A DNA stretch of 64,000 nt from Callaeas wilsoni (lineage: Eukaryota > Chordata > Aves > Passeriformes > Callaeidae). Position numbers and translations under genes: made by a program. The number at the start of each line of letters is the position of its first letter. Positions within the stretch are counted from its first letter, which is position 1. The stretch is taken from contig VWPU01009479.1 in assembly GCA_013398955.1 (NCBI GenBank), positions 29,400-93,399 of the forward strand. The letters are read 5' to 3'. This document shows, piece by piece, positions 38,098-52,400 of this stretch. The notes under the pieces were generated by a model, which made no database searches, was not told the DNA's origin, and saw only the letters and a program-made list of their open reading frames with translations.

Positions 38098-41000
38098 GTC
38101 TTTTCCTATCCTAAGCAAGGAACATTGCTGATATGTACGCTTGCCTTTGACTTCTCCATGTAAGAACATTTCCACTTGCATCAAACTTTGCCAAACTTTG
38201 AGAAATGCTAACCAGTTGGGCTGAAATTTCCCATGCTGAAAATTTGTCTCAGCTGATTCTTTCCAAAATAAATAAATCAGGCTGAACTGGTTCAGCCATT
38301 TCTGAGAACAACAGAACAACTTTTCTGAGAACAACTGAGAGAAAAACATGTTATTATTCATAGTTTTGTTTTGGTTTTTTTTAATAACTGTTTCATTAAA
38401 AAGCTCTAGTGCCTCCATGTTTTGGAGAAAGGACTTGAAGTTTTGGCAGGGGAAAAGTTTTTATTAAAAGTTGCCTGGATTTGGCTAAGTTATAAGCCTT
38501 TGAAAAAATCTGCTTGCATAGGCTGGATAGATTCACTTCTCCATGAATGTGGTAGAGCCTTTCTCTGTACTGGTTAGATGTGGTATCTGCCATCCTCACA
38601 GATGTTTCTCCATGGCAACACACACAGCTTAAGTGGGACATGATGGTGAAGGGGGCAGTACGTGGTCCAAGCACAAAACTGAGAGGGTCACCCTCCTAAA
38701 GGCACCGTTTCTCTCTGGAACCCACCAGACCCAAGAAGTAGTGAAAAGAAAAAGCAGAGGAGTAAAACAGTAAGGCAGAAATAAGGAGAGGTGTGGAGCT
38801 CAATGAGCTTGAGAGGCTAGAAGGTGAAGTCATCAGCATGCATAGTTAATAAGGATTTAAAATCAATCTTCTATTGGGTGTGAAGTGACCAAGCCATGCT
38901 CAGAGGAGAGATAATAAATATTTATATCAACACTTTCATCCAGTTACTGTTTACAATGGTCTGGTCTACCACCAGCACTGTGACACTGCTTCCATACCTT
39001 TAAAAAGGAGGTGGTATGGTCCTTACCTTTTAACTGGGCACAAAACCAGAGAGAAACAGAAAATAAAAATTATCACAATACTCAACTGGAAACAGCAGAA
39101 GCCTAACTTCTCCAGCATACTCTGAATTACCAATCAGATGAGAAGTTGTTCAAAGCATGTCTCAAGTCATCATCATGTGTGCTCTGCATCTTTTGCAAAG
39201 GACTTACAGGGGTCACTTTCTAAACCCTCCAAAACTCTGCATTCATTTTTAGAGGCTTCCCTTGAACATCTCAGCTCAAGTATTTGGCTACAGGTTACTG
39301 TTATGCAATGACTCTAGAGAAAAGGAAGGGAACAGCTTCATCTTTCATCTGTAATTCCTTGCTTCATTCATAATGCTGCCTCCATTTCCTGCAAAAAAAA
39401 AAAAAGGCTTGGGTGTCTTTGGACACAGACATCCTCTACTTCACAAATCTGATGCTAGTCCCTAAGACTATTCATCTAGTGCCATCAGAAAGATGGGAAG
39501 CTAGTCGAAAACACTGCATAATTCATGTAAGTGAAGAGATGATGCACAAAAGCAAGAGCAGACCCTTCTCCATTTCCCAACTCCTGCATATTTCTCTTTG
39601 CAGTCTTCACATTCTTTTGGGGAGGATGCAAAGTTTACAAAAAATGCGGCTGAAACCAAAACAATTTACAGTTTTAACTTTTGCACTATACACTTGCCCC
39701 AGACAGCAATAATTTCACCCACCACTGACATGGTGGCATTTAAAGGCTGCATAACGAGAAGCATCTCAGCATAGTTAGAAGCATCTGAGCAATATTCCCA
39801 TCACTTCTTGAGAGCACCATTTATCTGGCATGCACGGAAACACAGGCAGGCTAAATGCCCTTAGCCAAACTGAACAGTGACAGAGAATATAAAATGGGAC
39901 AAGGAAGCTGACATGATGTAAACTGGGGCCCATCTCTCACTCACAACCTTGCAAAACATGGGAGGTAACTTGTTCTGCTTTCCAAGTGGAAAACTGGGAA
40001 CGTCCCCCACACAGACAAGACTCACACAAAGAGGCTGACAAACTGCAAGGCTATATATGACCTTTCCCATGGCAAATCATTCTCCTGCCCGTATCTTAAA
40101 ATATTCCTGCTTCTGCCATGACTTTCACCAACCTAAACTTGCCTGCCATTTTCTTAGTCCAAGGCAAGGGTTCCACAGTCATGATGTGCTACTGAAGAAT
40201 TCAGTATCTTTTTAAACTATTTTCTTACGTAAACCCAATCTGAGACCACATATGGACCTACATAACTTTTATATCACATTTGGTCCAGAGAACATGCAAG
40301 AACATTAAAATACATTTATTTATGTGTTTTCAATGAGAGTCTAATCTCTCAACTACTCTTCAGCTGGCTGCCCAGCAGCTCCCATAAAAGTGGGATGGGA
40401 AATGCCTTAGAGAGGAATCTATCACCATGTCTAAGACATCTGAGTGATAATATAGTGATTTTGTAAAAGAACAAAAACCCCCAGTGTATTAGAAAAGCAT
40501 TACAAACTACTGGGAATAGAAGTTAAACTATTACATTTCTTTTTTATTTGAAATCCTCACTTAAAACTTAATTCACACAGAAATTTTACTTGCATTTTTA
40601 ACAATCTTGCAGACAGCAAGATGGGCATTATGAAACAACAGTAAATAAAAATCCAAACAAATGAAACTCAGGCCAAATCATCTCTTTAGCACCCATTCTG
40701 CAGAGTAAGAGGCTTCACCACTGACATTTTTGGTCTTGGCATAGGCACTGAATGTATGTGGAAGAGACACCAGCAGTACACCTTGATGTGCTGCTGGGAT
40801 GAACTCTGCCTCTGTGGTGGCAGGCACACAAGAGAAGAACTGTAGAAAACGTGGTTCTGTTCACTGTGCATGACAGCCCTGGGTAAGCAGGGGCAAGATT
40901 TACACTGCCCTTGTTCAATCCAGATGTGCCTCACATCCAAGTTTTATGGAGTATTGCTCTGTGTCTTGGAAAGAGCAAGGAGAGAAACCTAAGATTACAC

Positions 41001-43717
41001 AGGATCTGAGTTTAACAGCATATGAAAGGTGAATGGTTAAGTTGCTGTTTTATAAAGAGAAGTATTTACCAGCCAAAATTAATAGCAAAATGTGCACGGA
41101 TATAAAAATGATAATTTCAAACCAAAATATTTTAAAATAAGAAATATTTTCCTCTTTTTGTTTTTAACCAGCCAAGTCCTAAGTATACTGCCTCTATTTG
41201 TTTTAGGTGCTGGAGATTTCATTGGCTTCTTGAGGAGAAGCAGAGAGTCCTGAAAATAGGTCTTGGCAAAGAAGCAGGAGAGGAAATTATTTTTAATTAG
41301 TTTGTTTTTTCAGAAAAAAAGTAACATATTTGCAGCCTGCGCCTACCTCTAATATTATTTTTATAATAATTTAATTACTTAAACTGCAACTTCAAGAAAG
41401 CCCCAGCCAAAAGCCAAGTGTCCCAAATAGGCCTCAATTAGGCACCTTGAAACAGATTTGAAGAAGTTACTTGGACAATTATATTATTTGCCTGACTGAG
41501 ATTATTTCCCTTCCTTTCCTAACCTATTCCACTCTACCCGTCCTATGCCTCACCCCCTTGTACGCTATGGGACTCTCCCCTGATCCTTAATACTCCCTTT
41601 GTCTGCGTCTGAAAATGGATAAATTCCAGCATATAAAGACACACATGTTTTTGCTCCTATGCTTTAAAGAATTTCTTAACCCTGGACCATATCCTGCACA
41701 AATAATTCCATTGATTTTGCTGGAAGCAATCATGTCAGATAGGTGGGATACAGGCTGGATTCAGTACTTTCTTCTCCCAAGCTAAGGAAAGTATTTTTCT
41801 GAATAAGAGACCGAGTTACATGCAAAGCGAGAATACCATGACCACACAATCACAAGGTGAAGCACTTGTGTTAAGGACATACTGCAAGTGTGCATCCAAA
41901 TACTGTCCTACCTCTGCGATTCCTCATGAAATCTGTGGAGATAGTCAGAGGTCCCTCTCTGGACATAGCCCAGATAACATAAAGACACACTCCTGGACCC
42001 TCATAAAGGCCTGAACCAATAAACTTGTCTTCTGAATGGGTTATTGTTTTGCATGTTAATAATGCAATTCAAAACAGTGAATTATTTTTCAACATTTGTC
42101 AGAAAAAAAGTCATTAATGTTAAGATCATGCTACAAGCTCCTTTTCAGATGCTCAGTCTGCATTTTGTGCTGGGTCACTCCCAGTCCTGAAGCATGCTAG
42201 CCTGCCTATCACCTAACACATCTGCCTGACTCCCAGGGTTTACTTCTGCACTTCCAAGGTCTTCCTTGTGAGAGCCACGTCGAGAAGAAAGGAGCTGCTT
42301 GCTGTTCGACTGCCTTTGTAGAAACTCAGAGGAGCAGAGGAGCTATTAGTGGCATGGCAAGACCTGCGTAATGTATTGAAGAACATCAGACAAGGTATTT
42401 TGCTAGAGAGAAGAAAAATAATGATCTGAGATTGAGACTGGGTAATAGAAATTCCTTCTGTGCTAAATCTGGCTCTGCATCTTTTTGCTCTGTGGCTTTG
42501 GACAAGCACCTTACAGTACCAAAGCCTTAAAATGCTGTTTGTTATTTTTCTTTGATTGCTGTAGCATTGGAGAGACACAAATCACTGACCACAAACCAGT
42601 TGCGTGAGGTATTGTATTAACAAACAACAAAATCACAAATCCTGTCCCAAAAAAAAAAGACTGAAAACAATGGTAACCCGGACTTTCCTTTACTGCAAAG
42701 GTGCATTGGGGTTTCAGGAACCTGGAGCTTTAACCTGTTGATTCAGTTTTCCCAGCTGTAGCTATTGTAACCTTAAAACTCTCATTCATGTTAGCCAGGA
42801 CTTATATTACCTAGTAGCATAAAGCTATAGAAAAATGGAAGCAAAATTTATGTATTCTTTGTATCTGAGATACGGTATTACTCAGCAGGAAATAGTATTT
42901 GCTATTCAGTATCTCAAGCTGAGGTCACTGCAATTACTTCCAAGCTAAGATTACTTTCTCTTTTGTGATTAAATGAAAGCTTGAAGCATTTGTCTGCCTT
43001 TGAGATACTACTTAATTCTTTGCCAGTTCTCTTTGTAAAAAGACATTTTTAAACATTTTGAAAGAAGCTAAACCCACATCTAACTAGAAGAAATTTCACT
43101 AGAAATATCCAACACAAATTCCCTGTTCTAGTATGCATGGGCAGGTATATCCATATATCTAATTCTTGAGTTATCTTGTATCCTCTTGATAAAATACCCC
43201 ACAATGATACCACTCTTTTGTACACATTTTTTACTGAAGATGGACTGGGAGAATGGGAACCTTTACTAGAAGTGTGACTACATAACCCTATCTTCTCAGG
43301 TCCTCAGATTAAGAATGTATCAAGGGAGAAAAGCTGCCAAGCAGACATGCAGACAGTTGATAAACAATCATCAGGTCAAGAACATTCATCTGCTTTTGGA
43401 AGGATCTGGCAAGCTCATTTCAAAAAGGAGAAGCATTCGTTTTTTAGTATATTTCTGGGAACTCCTTTCCTCTTTCCCATGAAGTTTTCGGTAATTTCAG
43501 ACTTGTGTTTTTCTTCTGGTATATCAGACCTCAACAACAACAGTAATTTACCATATTTGATCTCACATGTTTGGCAGTGGTGCAGGACTATGGTATATTG
43601 TACAAATACAGGACTGTGCAAATACATGTGACAGTAAAAGTAATGTGATATTGTGTAAAAGCAATATTTTTTAGTCTGACTTAAATCTTAAATCACTCAC
43701 AGATTGTAAAGGCTTTC

Positions 43718-43732
43718 TTTTTTTTTTTTTTT
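43718..43732. repeat. T15 homopolymer in intron 1
   Basis: An uninterrupted run of 15 T residues, directly preceded by CTTTC and followed by AATTTT. It lies in EPDR1 intron 1. It is a simple repeat, and I see no retrogene body attached to it. Confidence 0.85.
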
Positions 43733-44929
43733 AATTTTCAAAGAGATCAGGCCCCCTGTATCAGGTATCTAATTAGCAAGGTATATCAGAAACTTTGACC
43801 ACACTACCAGTTTCTGAAGCAGAGAGAATTAGCCAATTTAAGTCCTGTAAATTACAAAGTTTGTGTAGAAAGAAAACCTTAAATACAGGAATCAAAAGCT
43901 GAAAAATCAAAGCTACACCAGCTAAAGGATGACATACTTTTGTGACTTTAATTATGAAACTCAATAAAAAATGATGCAATTTCTTATTATTTTAATTGTT
44001 TTCCCATAAATTAGATCAGTTATTTTGGCAAACACTACGGGAAAATCAGCCCTTCACCAAGAACACTGTTTCTCTTGCTGTCCCTTTTTGGCTATTTGAC
44101 ACTTCTTAATAATCCACCAAGTCACACCCCTGAGAACAATGCGTTGCAATTGAAGGTGAAATTCAGAAAAACAATAAAGCATTGTGTTTAAGTGAGTTGT
44201 GTTTTGTAAGGGGGCAAAAGATGCACTGCCCTTAATAGAGAGCATCTGTGTGTTTCCATAAGTAACAGTATATTCATAACTGGAACCCTCAGTAGACAAC
44301 AGCGCAGCTCAAAAGGAAAGGAATGGAAGATGTGGCCAGAATACCATAATGCTTTCCAATGAATCAATGGAATCACCTCCTAGGGAATATGGTATATACT
44401 AGCAGAACCACATGATATCAAAATATACTTGAGGTCAGGGATTATTTTCCTGTTATGGGTTTGTAAAAAAGTCTAGTACAGTGACGCTTCCATGAGTAAG
44501 TTAATAATAATAAAGGTTACTGGAAAATCATAGCAGGACTTAGAGGAGACCAAAAAGACTGAGGAAGGCCAGGAATTACCTCTCAATACATACAAAAAAC
44601 CTTAGTAAAGACGAAATAATAAAGAGGGAAATGACAGAGGTACATTATAATTTATTTATTACATTTCTCTTTGTGCTATACGCAGAAGGTTAGTAAATAA
44701 CTTAATTGAAAGAGTTGATGCTAAAAACTGAGACATGGAAACACTCTTGAGAGTGCAATTATTTTAAGGCACTCTGTGAGCTTGTAAAGGTGTAAGAAAT
44801 AGGAAACAGAAATTTAACATGTAGAGAGAGACAGAAAAAAACATGGTTACAATGACTGAGACTATCTCAAAGAGGAAAAAACCATACCTAAACATAAAAG
44901 ACATACCTTCGCTCCTGTTTTTAATTTTA

Positions 44930-47900
44930 CCCCTAGAGACCAGCCAGGAGCCTGCAGCTTGTGCCACAACGGCTGGCAGGACATGTGCAGGGCCAGGAGC
45001 AATGGTGGCCAAGCCCTCCAGGCATCTATAAATGGAGCCCACAGGGAGCAGTAGAGGCCAGGGCAGGCAAACAGGGTGTGGGGCGGCTCTTCCCGTGGAA
45101 GGGTGTTCAGCAAGGGTGCTGAACCTCTGCCAGCTTGGCCAGGGAACAAAAGGATCCACCCAGCAGAAAGGCACCGCCTCCCTAAGCTCTCCAGCTGCTA
45201 CGACTGGTGCAGCTGCCCAGACAGAGCTCTGGTGGAGCCAGGTGTCACCTGCAGAGTGTGCCCTGCTCAGCTGGTGGCAGTGAGCACCCCTATGCGAGCT
45301 GAGGCCAGGTACAGGAACACCTCTGCTCAGTGACAAGCTGCAGGAGCAGGCAAGTAGGCTGAGGAGTATCAGGGATTGCAAAGACCTTTAAACTAGATTT
45401 GAAGTGGGAAAGAGATAAAACCAGGCTTGTTAGAGACAAGCCTGGGGGTGGCACATCCATGTTTGAGGGACGGTGTGCTATCAACGTCCTTTAGTCTGCC
45501 CTCTCACTGGAGCAAGGGTATAGAGATCTACACGACGGCAAAGACACAAGAGTTATTGATGCGTTAGAAACCACAGAAATGCTTGAGAACAGTCACACAG
45601 GACTTTCCTCCCCCACAAAATAGGTGGCAGGATCAACAGCCCAACTGAAGCACATCTACACATGCACACAGCACAGTCAACAAACACAGGGAGCTGGAAC
45701 CCAATCTGCAGCAGGAAAACTGATACAGACTGAAAGACGGCAGGATGACTTGCACAACTGGAGTGCTGTAAAGGATGGCTGTAAATGCCTCAGAATGGGA
45801 TAGGAAAGGAAGGAGACATGGTGGAGTAGCCGTGTATGTTAGGGAGTGTTTCATTTGTCTGGAGCTTAGTGACGGTGACAAGGTTGAGTGTTCATGGCTA
45901 AGAGTCAGGGGGAAGACCAGCAAGGCAGATGTCATGTTACAGACCACTCAGCCAGGATGAAGGGGCAGACAAAATATTCTACAAGCAGCTGGGAGAAGAC
46001 TCACAGTCACTGGCTTTTGCTCTCATGGGAGACTTCAACTTACCAGATACCTGCTGGAAATATAACACAAGAGAGAGGAAACAGTCTAGGAGGTGACTGG
46101 AGTGTGTGGAAGAAAACTTCCACATAACTGCCACAGACGGTGAGGGAGCCAGCTAGGGAAAGTATCCCTCCGAACATGTTGTTCATGAACAGTGACGAAC
46201 TCTTTGGTGATATGATAGCTGGAGGCCATCTTGGGCACAGTAATCACAAAATGACAGAGTTTTAAATTACCAGAGAAGTAAGGAGAGGGATGTCAGCAGA
46301 ACATCTTTGACTTCTGGAGAGCAGGCTTTGGCCTACTCAGGATGAGGAACAGGCCAAAGTACTTAACACCTTCTCTGCCTCGGTCTTTAATGGTAAGACC
46401 AGTTGTTCTTTGGGTACCCAACATCCTGAGCTGGAAGACAGACAGGAAGCAGAATGAAGCCCCCATAATCCAAGGGGAAATGGTTGGTGACTTGCTCTAC
46501 CACTTGTCATATTTGTGTGTGACACACAGAAGTCTATGGGACTGGATGGGATCCACCCAAGGGTATTGTGGGAGCGCATGGAACTGCTCACCAAGACACT
46601 TTCCATCATTTCCCAGCAGTCCTGGCTCACTCAGGAGGTCACAGCTGGCTGGAAGTTAGCAAATGGGATGTTCATCTGCAAGAAGGGCAAGGAGGAGGAG
46701 GCAAGGAACTACAGGCCTGTCAGCCTGATGTCAGTGCTGTGAAAGGTTGTGGAGCAGATCATCTTGAGTGGCATTATGCAGTATGTGCAGGATTGGGTGC
46801 AGCCTTCAGAGGTTTATGAAAAGCAGATCCTGCTTGGCCAACCTAATCTCCCATGACAAGGTGACACGCTCAGTGGATGAGGGAAAGGATGTTGATATTT
46901 TCCTGGGTTTTAGTAAAGTCTTTGACACTGTTATCCACAACATTATCCTGAAGGAGCTGGCTGTCCGTGTATGGTGCACTGTTCACTGGGTTAAACACTG
47001 TCTGAAAAGCTGGGACCAAAGTGTGGTGGTCAATGGAGTTAAATTCAGCTGATGGCCTATCACGAGTGGTGTTCCCAAGGGCTCAGTACAGGGGCTAGTC
47101 CTGTTTCGTATCTTTATCCATTAACTGGATGAGGTGATGAAGTGCACGCTCAGTAAGTCTGCAAATGACACCAAGTTGGGCAGGGACATTGATCTGCTGG
47201 AGGATACAATCACTCTACAGAGGGATCTGGACAGGCTGGATCAATAGGATGAGGCTAATGGTATGAGGTCAACAAGGGCAAGAGCTGGGTCCTGCACTTG
47301 TGGGAGTGCTTCAGGGTGGGGAAGAGGGGGTGGAAAGCTGCCCAGTGGAAAAGGACCAGGGGTTGCTGCTCATCAACCAGCTGAACATGAGCCAGGAGCA
47401 CGCCCAAGTGCCAAGAAGGCCAATGGCATCCCAGCCTGTATCAACAATAGTGTGACCAAGGCAGTGATTGTCCCCTCGTACCCAGCCCTGGTGAGGCTGC
47501 ACTTAAAACAGTTCTGTGTCCTTCACTACAAGAAGGACATTGAGAGGCTAGAGCATGTCCAGAGAAGGGCATTGGAGCTGGTGAAGGGTCTGGAGCACAA
47601 GTCTGATGAGGAGCAGCTGAGGTAGATGAGGGTGTTTAACCCGGAGAAAAGGAGGCTCAGGGGAGACCTCATTGCTCTGTACAACTTCCTGAAACGAGGT
47701 TGTAGCCAAGCGGGTGCCAGTCTCCTCTACCAAGGAACCAGTGGTAAGACAAGAGAAGATGGCCTGAAGTTGTGCCAGGGGAGGTTTACATAGGATATTT
47801 GGAAAAATTTCTTCAAGCATTGTAACAGGCTTAGCAGGGTAGTTGAGTGAGCATTCCAGAAGGTATTTAAAAGATCTGAAGAAGTGGTGCTTAGGGACAT

Positions 47901-47978
47901 GGTTTAGTGGCAGCCTTTGTAGTGTTAATTTAACTATTGGACTCAATCCTAAAAGTTATTTGCAACCCAAATAATTTG
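44930..47978 (+). mobile_element. CR1 LINE retrotransposon, nearly full length, inactivated
   Basis: This is a degenerate CR1 element inserted in EPDR1 intron 1, antisense to the gene. Parts appear in order. A GC-rich 5' section ends in an ORF1-like motif (ASRLRSIRDCK, near 45350). An endonuclease section includes RHGGVAVYVRECF near 45810-45850. A reverse transcriptase section follows, with KSMGLDGIHPRVL (46530-46575), YRPVSL (46710-46730), FSKVFDT (46910-46930), a [14 protein letters not shown] stretch (47070-47100) and the palm motif degraded from FADD to SAND (near 47165). The C-terminal segment carries [20 protein letters not shown] (47525-47585), and the 3' end is typical of CR1. Many stops and frameshifts are present. 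About 0.35-0.4 kb appears deleted at roughly 46335, between the endonuclease and RT parts. The exact 5' end is uncertain. Confidence 0.92.
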
Positions 47979-49219
47979 ATGATTTTAATTGTCAGATTTA
48001 TCTGGAGTTTTCACACCTTTCTCTTAATCAGGGTTTGAGATAAGATATTAAATTGGATATTAGCTCTGCCCGCTATGGAAGTATCTATTTTACACATCAG
48101 AAAGGCATAGCAGAATGAGGCTCCTTAATTACAAATAACTAATCTTAAATACTCTCCCTTTTCCAGACACATACTTTAGAATAAAATAATAATAAAAAAA
48201 TACAAAAACGTTTCTTCAACTAGAAGTGGGACTGCAGCTTCTTACACATCTTAACTTCTGTTTATAAACAGAGGAGGATCTTCATATACCGTGAACAGAG
48301 ATTACACCCAATTCAGGAGCACTATAATGATCTTCATTGAGATTGTAAATCCCATCATGCATATATTTTGGCCAGTTAGTTGATTTTCAGTATGCATTCC
48401 TGCAGAAAAAGTAATCATGAAGCAGTCTGAGGAACAGATTGCCTTTTGGAACAGATAGGGAGGAGCTCTCTATTCTGATAGAGCAAACTTTACTTTCATG
48501 ATGGAATATTCCTTGGAAAAATTTGTGAGGATATGCGCTTGTACCAGATTGCTGTCCCAAGATGTAATGATTTCCACCTTCCATCTGCAATGCTTTCCTT
48601 AAGAGGGATGATTCAGGTCTTTCTGATACCTGTCCAATACAAAAAATAAAAAGACTGTCTGTTTTCAAGGCAGTTTGGAAGTCAGGCCTGATAATCAGAT
48701 GCAACAGTTTGAAAGCTAAGTACTCTTCAACTTTCTTCAAATTCAACTCCATCCAAAGATCTGAGTATAGCTCATTATTAAATAAACTTTGTGAAAGATG
48801 GAGATTCACTTCACTGGAAATAAATGCAACCTGAAATCCTGGCACTGAATGACATTCTTCCTCCCCACCTCCAATGTAAAAATAACTTCATTTCAACCAG
48901 AAGTCTTTGTGCAGGGCTTTTTCTTCTTCAGCAGCTATCAGTCAAAAGTAATACTGTTAGGTGAGTGCATAAATTAATGTCTGGATTCAAATACAATGTG
49001 TCAGTGTGTTAAAATTCCAGGTGGAACTGACTGAAAGCGTACAAAACAGAAGAATTACGGGAAAGAAGGGAATGCCTGTGTGAAAGAAAACATATAATTA
49101 GAGAAGGTGTTAATTGCTCCATGGCTGTAAAGGAAATGGCATTTTGAACACATATCCACTGAGACGTGGTGCAGTGCACAGTAATGATTTAGGAAGGGAA
49201 GTTTACAGTTCTGGGTCCA

Positions 49220-49480
49220 TTAGGGAGGTCATTTATTCTGCTCTGCTTAGTCCTGATGAGACCAGAATGCTGATGTTGCTCCTGGTTTTGGATGCTGCAC
49301 TTAAGGGAGCAGATAAACAGACAGGATATAGTCCAGAGAACAGCAAGGACAGCGGGATGTTTAAGAAACAGGACCTATGAAGAAACCGAGCATGTTTAGT
49401 CTACAACAGCAAGGCTGAGGTATGATGATAAGATAGTCAGTTTATCAAAAGCTAAAAATGAATACCAATTTTTCTCCATG
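49220..49480 (+). mobile_element. CR1 LINE fragment, 3' coding part
   Basis: Degenerate plus-strand sequence aligns to the CR1 ORF2 C-terminal region. It carries TGCTCTGCTTAGTCCTGATG in place of the usual tyrosine/leucine-rich segment, the TATAGTCCAGAGAACAGC block equivalent to the VQRRA codons, and ATGTTTAGTCTA equivalent to the FSL codons. It lies 1.2 kb downstream of the larger CR1 copy and may be an independent, older insertion. Confidence 0.65.
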
Positions 49481-52400
49481 CCACCTGAAGCAAGGAGGGC
49501 TTACTTATGAGATACTCTGAAAATGTCTGTTTCTTCTTACAGACCAGCTTTTTTAAGAACTGGTACAAAAATCAGGGATCAGGGACAACCCATGTAAAGC
49601 TCTTCTTCCCCAGGATGGAGGAACAGGTTATATGGCAACTTGGAGACCTTCCCAGCCTTACAGGTAAGTCACTGGAGAACACTGATGGCTGCTGGTCTTT
49701 TTTTGTAACAGACTAGCTCAATCAACAGGTCCTGATATTATAAGACCTGGATTCTTGACACTGCTACCTTTCCAAAGATGCTGAAAAACCTTTGGGGATG
49801 ACTTCCTGAGACCTCCCAAACGCACTAGTAGCACTCTCCAAGGGGTCTCAGCAGAGGGCTCCATCTTATTTCACGTGGGAATTTGAGAGATGGTGCCATC
49901 TCCTGCACACTGATGACCTTCAGCTCTGTTTGCTTGCACAATTAACTCTAATTACACCATCACACTGTTTTCAGTGCCTCAATGAATTAAAGACAAATAC
50001 AGTGTAAAATCAGGACTGGTGAGATAGGAGTCGAATGAAACATGTTCAGCATCCATAGGGAATAATTAAAAGGTTGAACCATCTGTTAAACTTGCTCTTC
50101 ACAAATTCTTCTTTGGTCCTCTACTGAGTTATTGTGCTTTTTGTTATGACAACAACTTTTCCACCTTTGGGGGCGTAGGGGGTGGCTTTCAGCAGTCACC
50201 ACATGCCTACTGCTTGTAGGAACCCTCCGTGAGCAATATCCATGATGCAGCACAAGAAACTGGCATGTCCTTAAAAATCAGCTGGGCTGAAAATACATAA
50301 TTAATAGAAGAAAATTCATTTCAAAACCTTTGTCTTCAAGTTATAGGGTACTTGCTTTAGGGCACACATCAGTGTATTTGATACAGAACTATTTCACAGG
50401 TTATCTGTTAGTCCATCACAGAAACAACAGCTGCTGAAGACACTGCAATCAGCTAAAGGAAGCATGGTTAAGCATACATTTCTATTTTTAAGAATGTTTA
50501 TAGCTATTTCAATTGTATTAAATCCCTGACACATTTATTTTTCATTCAAGGACAGTTCTAAGAAGCAGTAGCAAAGAGGGCAAGACCTGTAAATAATATT
50601 GGTATAAATATACTACACTGGCACAGCTGAAAGTTTTCCATTACCCAGGAAAAGGTCACTAGACCTATTGAACATGTTTAGACTACCCATGCTGCTTAAA
50701 ACATGACAAAAATAGCTTCACCATTTAGCATTTGACACAAATACAAACTGAAGTCTTCAGCAAACTGGTATGCTTACCTAATTTTGGGGTGTTTTCCTGA
50801 CATGGAGCCCAGTGTCCTACACACACTCACAGGGAGCCATAGTTTTCTTTGAGCTTTGCATAATCATATGAATTTAGAACTTTTGTGCAGGCTAGAAGTC
50901 TTTTCCTTTACCATTCCTATAATCATAACAGAAATGAAAGTAACTCTTGTTTTAAAAAGAGAAAATTACTTTATAATTATTTAAAAATAACGCAGTCTCA
51001 TATTTGCATATTACAGTTTTTTACTGTTCTAATTGCATTATTTTATATATTTAATGGGCAAAATTTTCAAAACTGACCAGTGATTTTTAATGGCTTCCTA
51101 TTTTGGGCATTCAACATGAAGGTACTCACGAAGGGCAAACTTTAAGAGGGACAGCATTCAATATTTTCTAAAATTCAGTGTGTCAAAGTAATCACTGCCA
51201 AACTGAAGTGCTCAATTTTACTACATACTTTTCTTTTGTATTCAAAAACTGCATAAGAAACTCCTAAAAAACCCAGAGAAGCATATGAGCAGAAATCACT
51301 TTCTGTCCATCAGATTTTCTCTCTCATTTCTCATGTTTCCAATTGTTGAGAGACAATCATTCTTTCCACATCATAAGAGCAGATCCTCATGTAAATGCTG
51401 CTGTTTGCAATTTCCATCCATCGGCTATGTAATTAGAAAAAAATATGGCTCTATAACACCTTCTCCAAAATTATGCATTAACCTGATCCAAAGTCTTGTG
51501 AAATCAGCCTGAAAAGTTTCACTGATTTTTACAGATGCTGTACCAGGTGTTTATTAGCTGGTCCATTTAGAAGAAAAAATAATCTGAAAAATGTTTAAAA
51601 CCTAACACGGCTATCAACTTATCTCAAATGGGCAACATAAAGAGATGCTGAAAGGCAAACATAACATTTTATGCAATCTCAACTACACAAAAATATATTT
51701 CCACAAGTTTTAGCCAACTTTTGCATATTCTGCTCTTTGTGATATTTCTTTTTCTTCTCCCTTATAGTGTTCTGGATCTTGTTTTTAGGCAAAGTAATTA
51801 ACATCTTTATATCCTTAACTGCAAACACTTAAAATAGATGAAAAATCTTTTTGTCATAAAAACTCCCGTTTGGGAAGGTTTTTTTATGTAGTCTCTTGCT
51901 ACACCTAACTGGACAAAAATCCTACAACTCAGACAGTAAGGAAACTCAGAAAAATGAATTTGCTTATGAGAAATCTTTGGAGCATTTTCATTTATCCATT
52001 TGTTTTCTGGTCTGCTGTATTGCTTGGGGAACTTTATCTCCCACGTTCTCTGCATTGCATTAACCATGTAGTTGAACTCATCCAGGGAATAGGAAAGTGG
52101 TTCCTGAGGGAGGGAGGTGCTACTTAAGCAACCAGGGGAAGATAGGACAGAAAAAGCCTTCTGCATCAAGCAAGCCTCATATTGTTACTGCCTGCCCCAC
52201 CGCTCTACACTGCAAGTGTATTTCAAGGGCATTGTACCTGGAGGCTGCTATGATCAGGTCTCACAAAACTTAATTTCTACATGTGCTACTTCAGCACAAA
52301 CAGTTTGGGCTAATGATTTCAGCTGACTTCTTTCCTTACATTTGATGCTTGTTCATACATTGTACTAAGATCCTGGTAAACATCATACACATATTGTAAT

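Noticed and set aside
44764..45381. Longest minus-strand open frame, 205 codons
   Set aside because: Most of it lies antisense to the GC-rich 5' section of the CR1 element; it is a shadow frame with no independent support.
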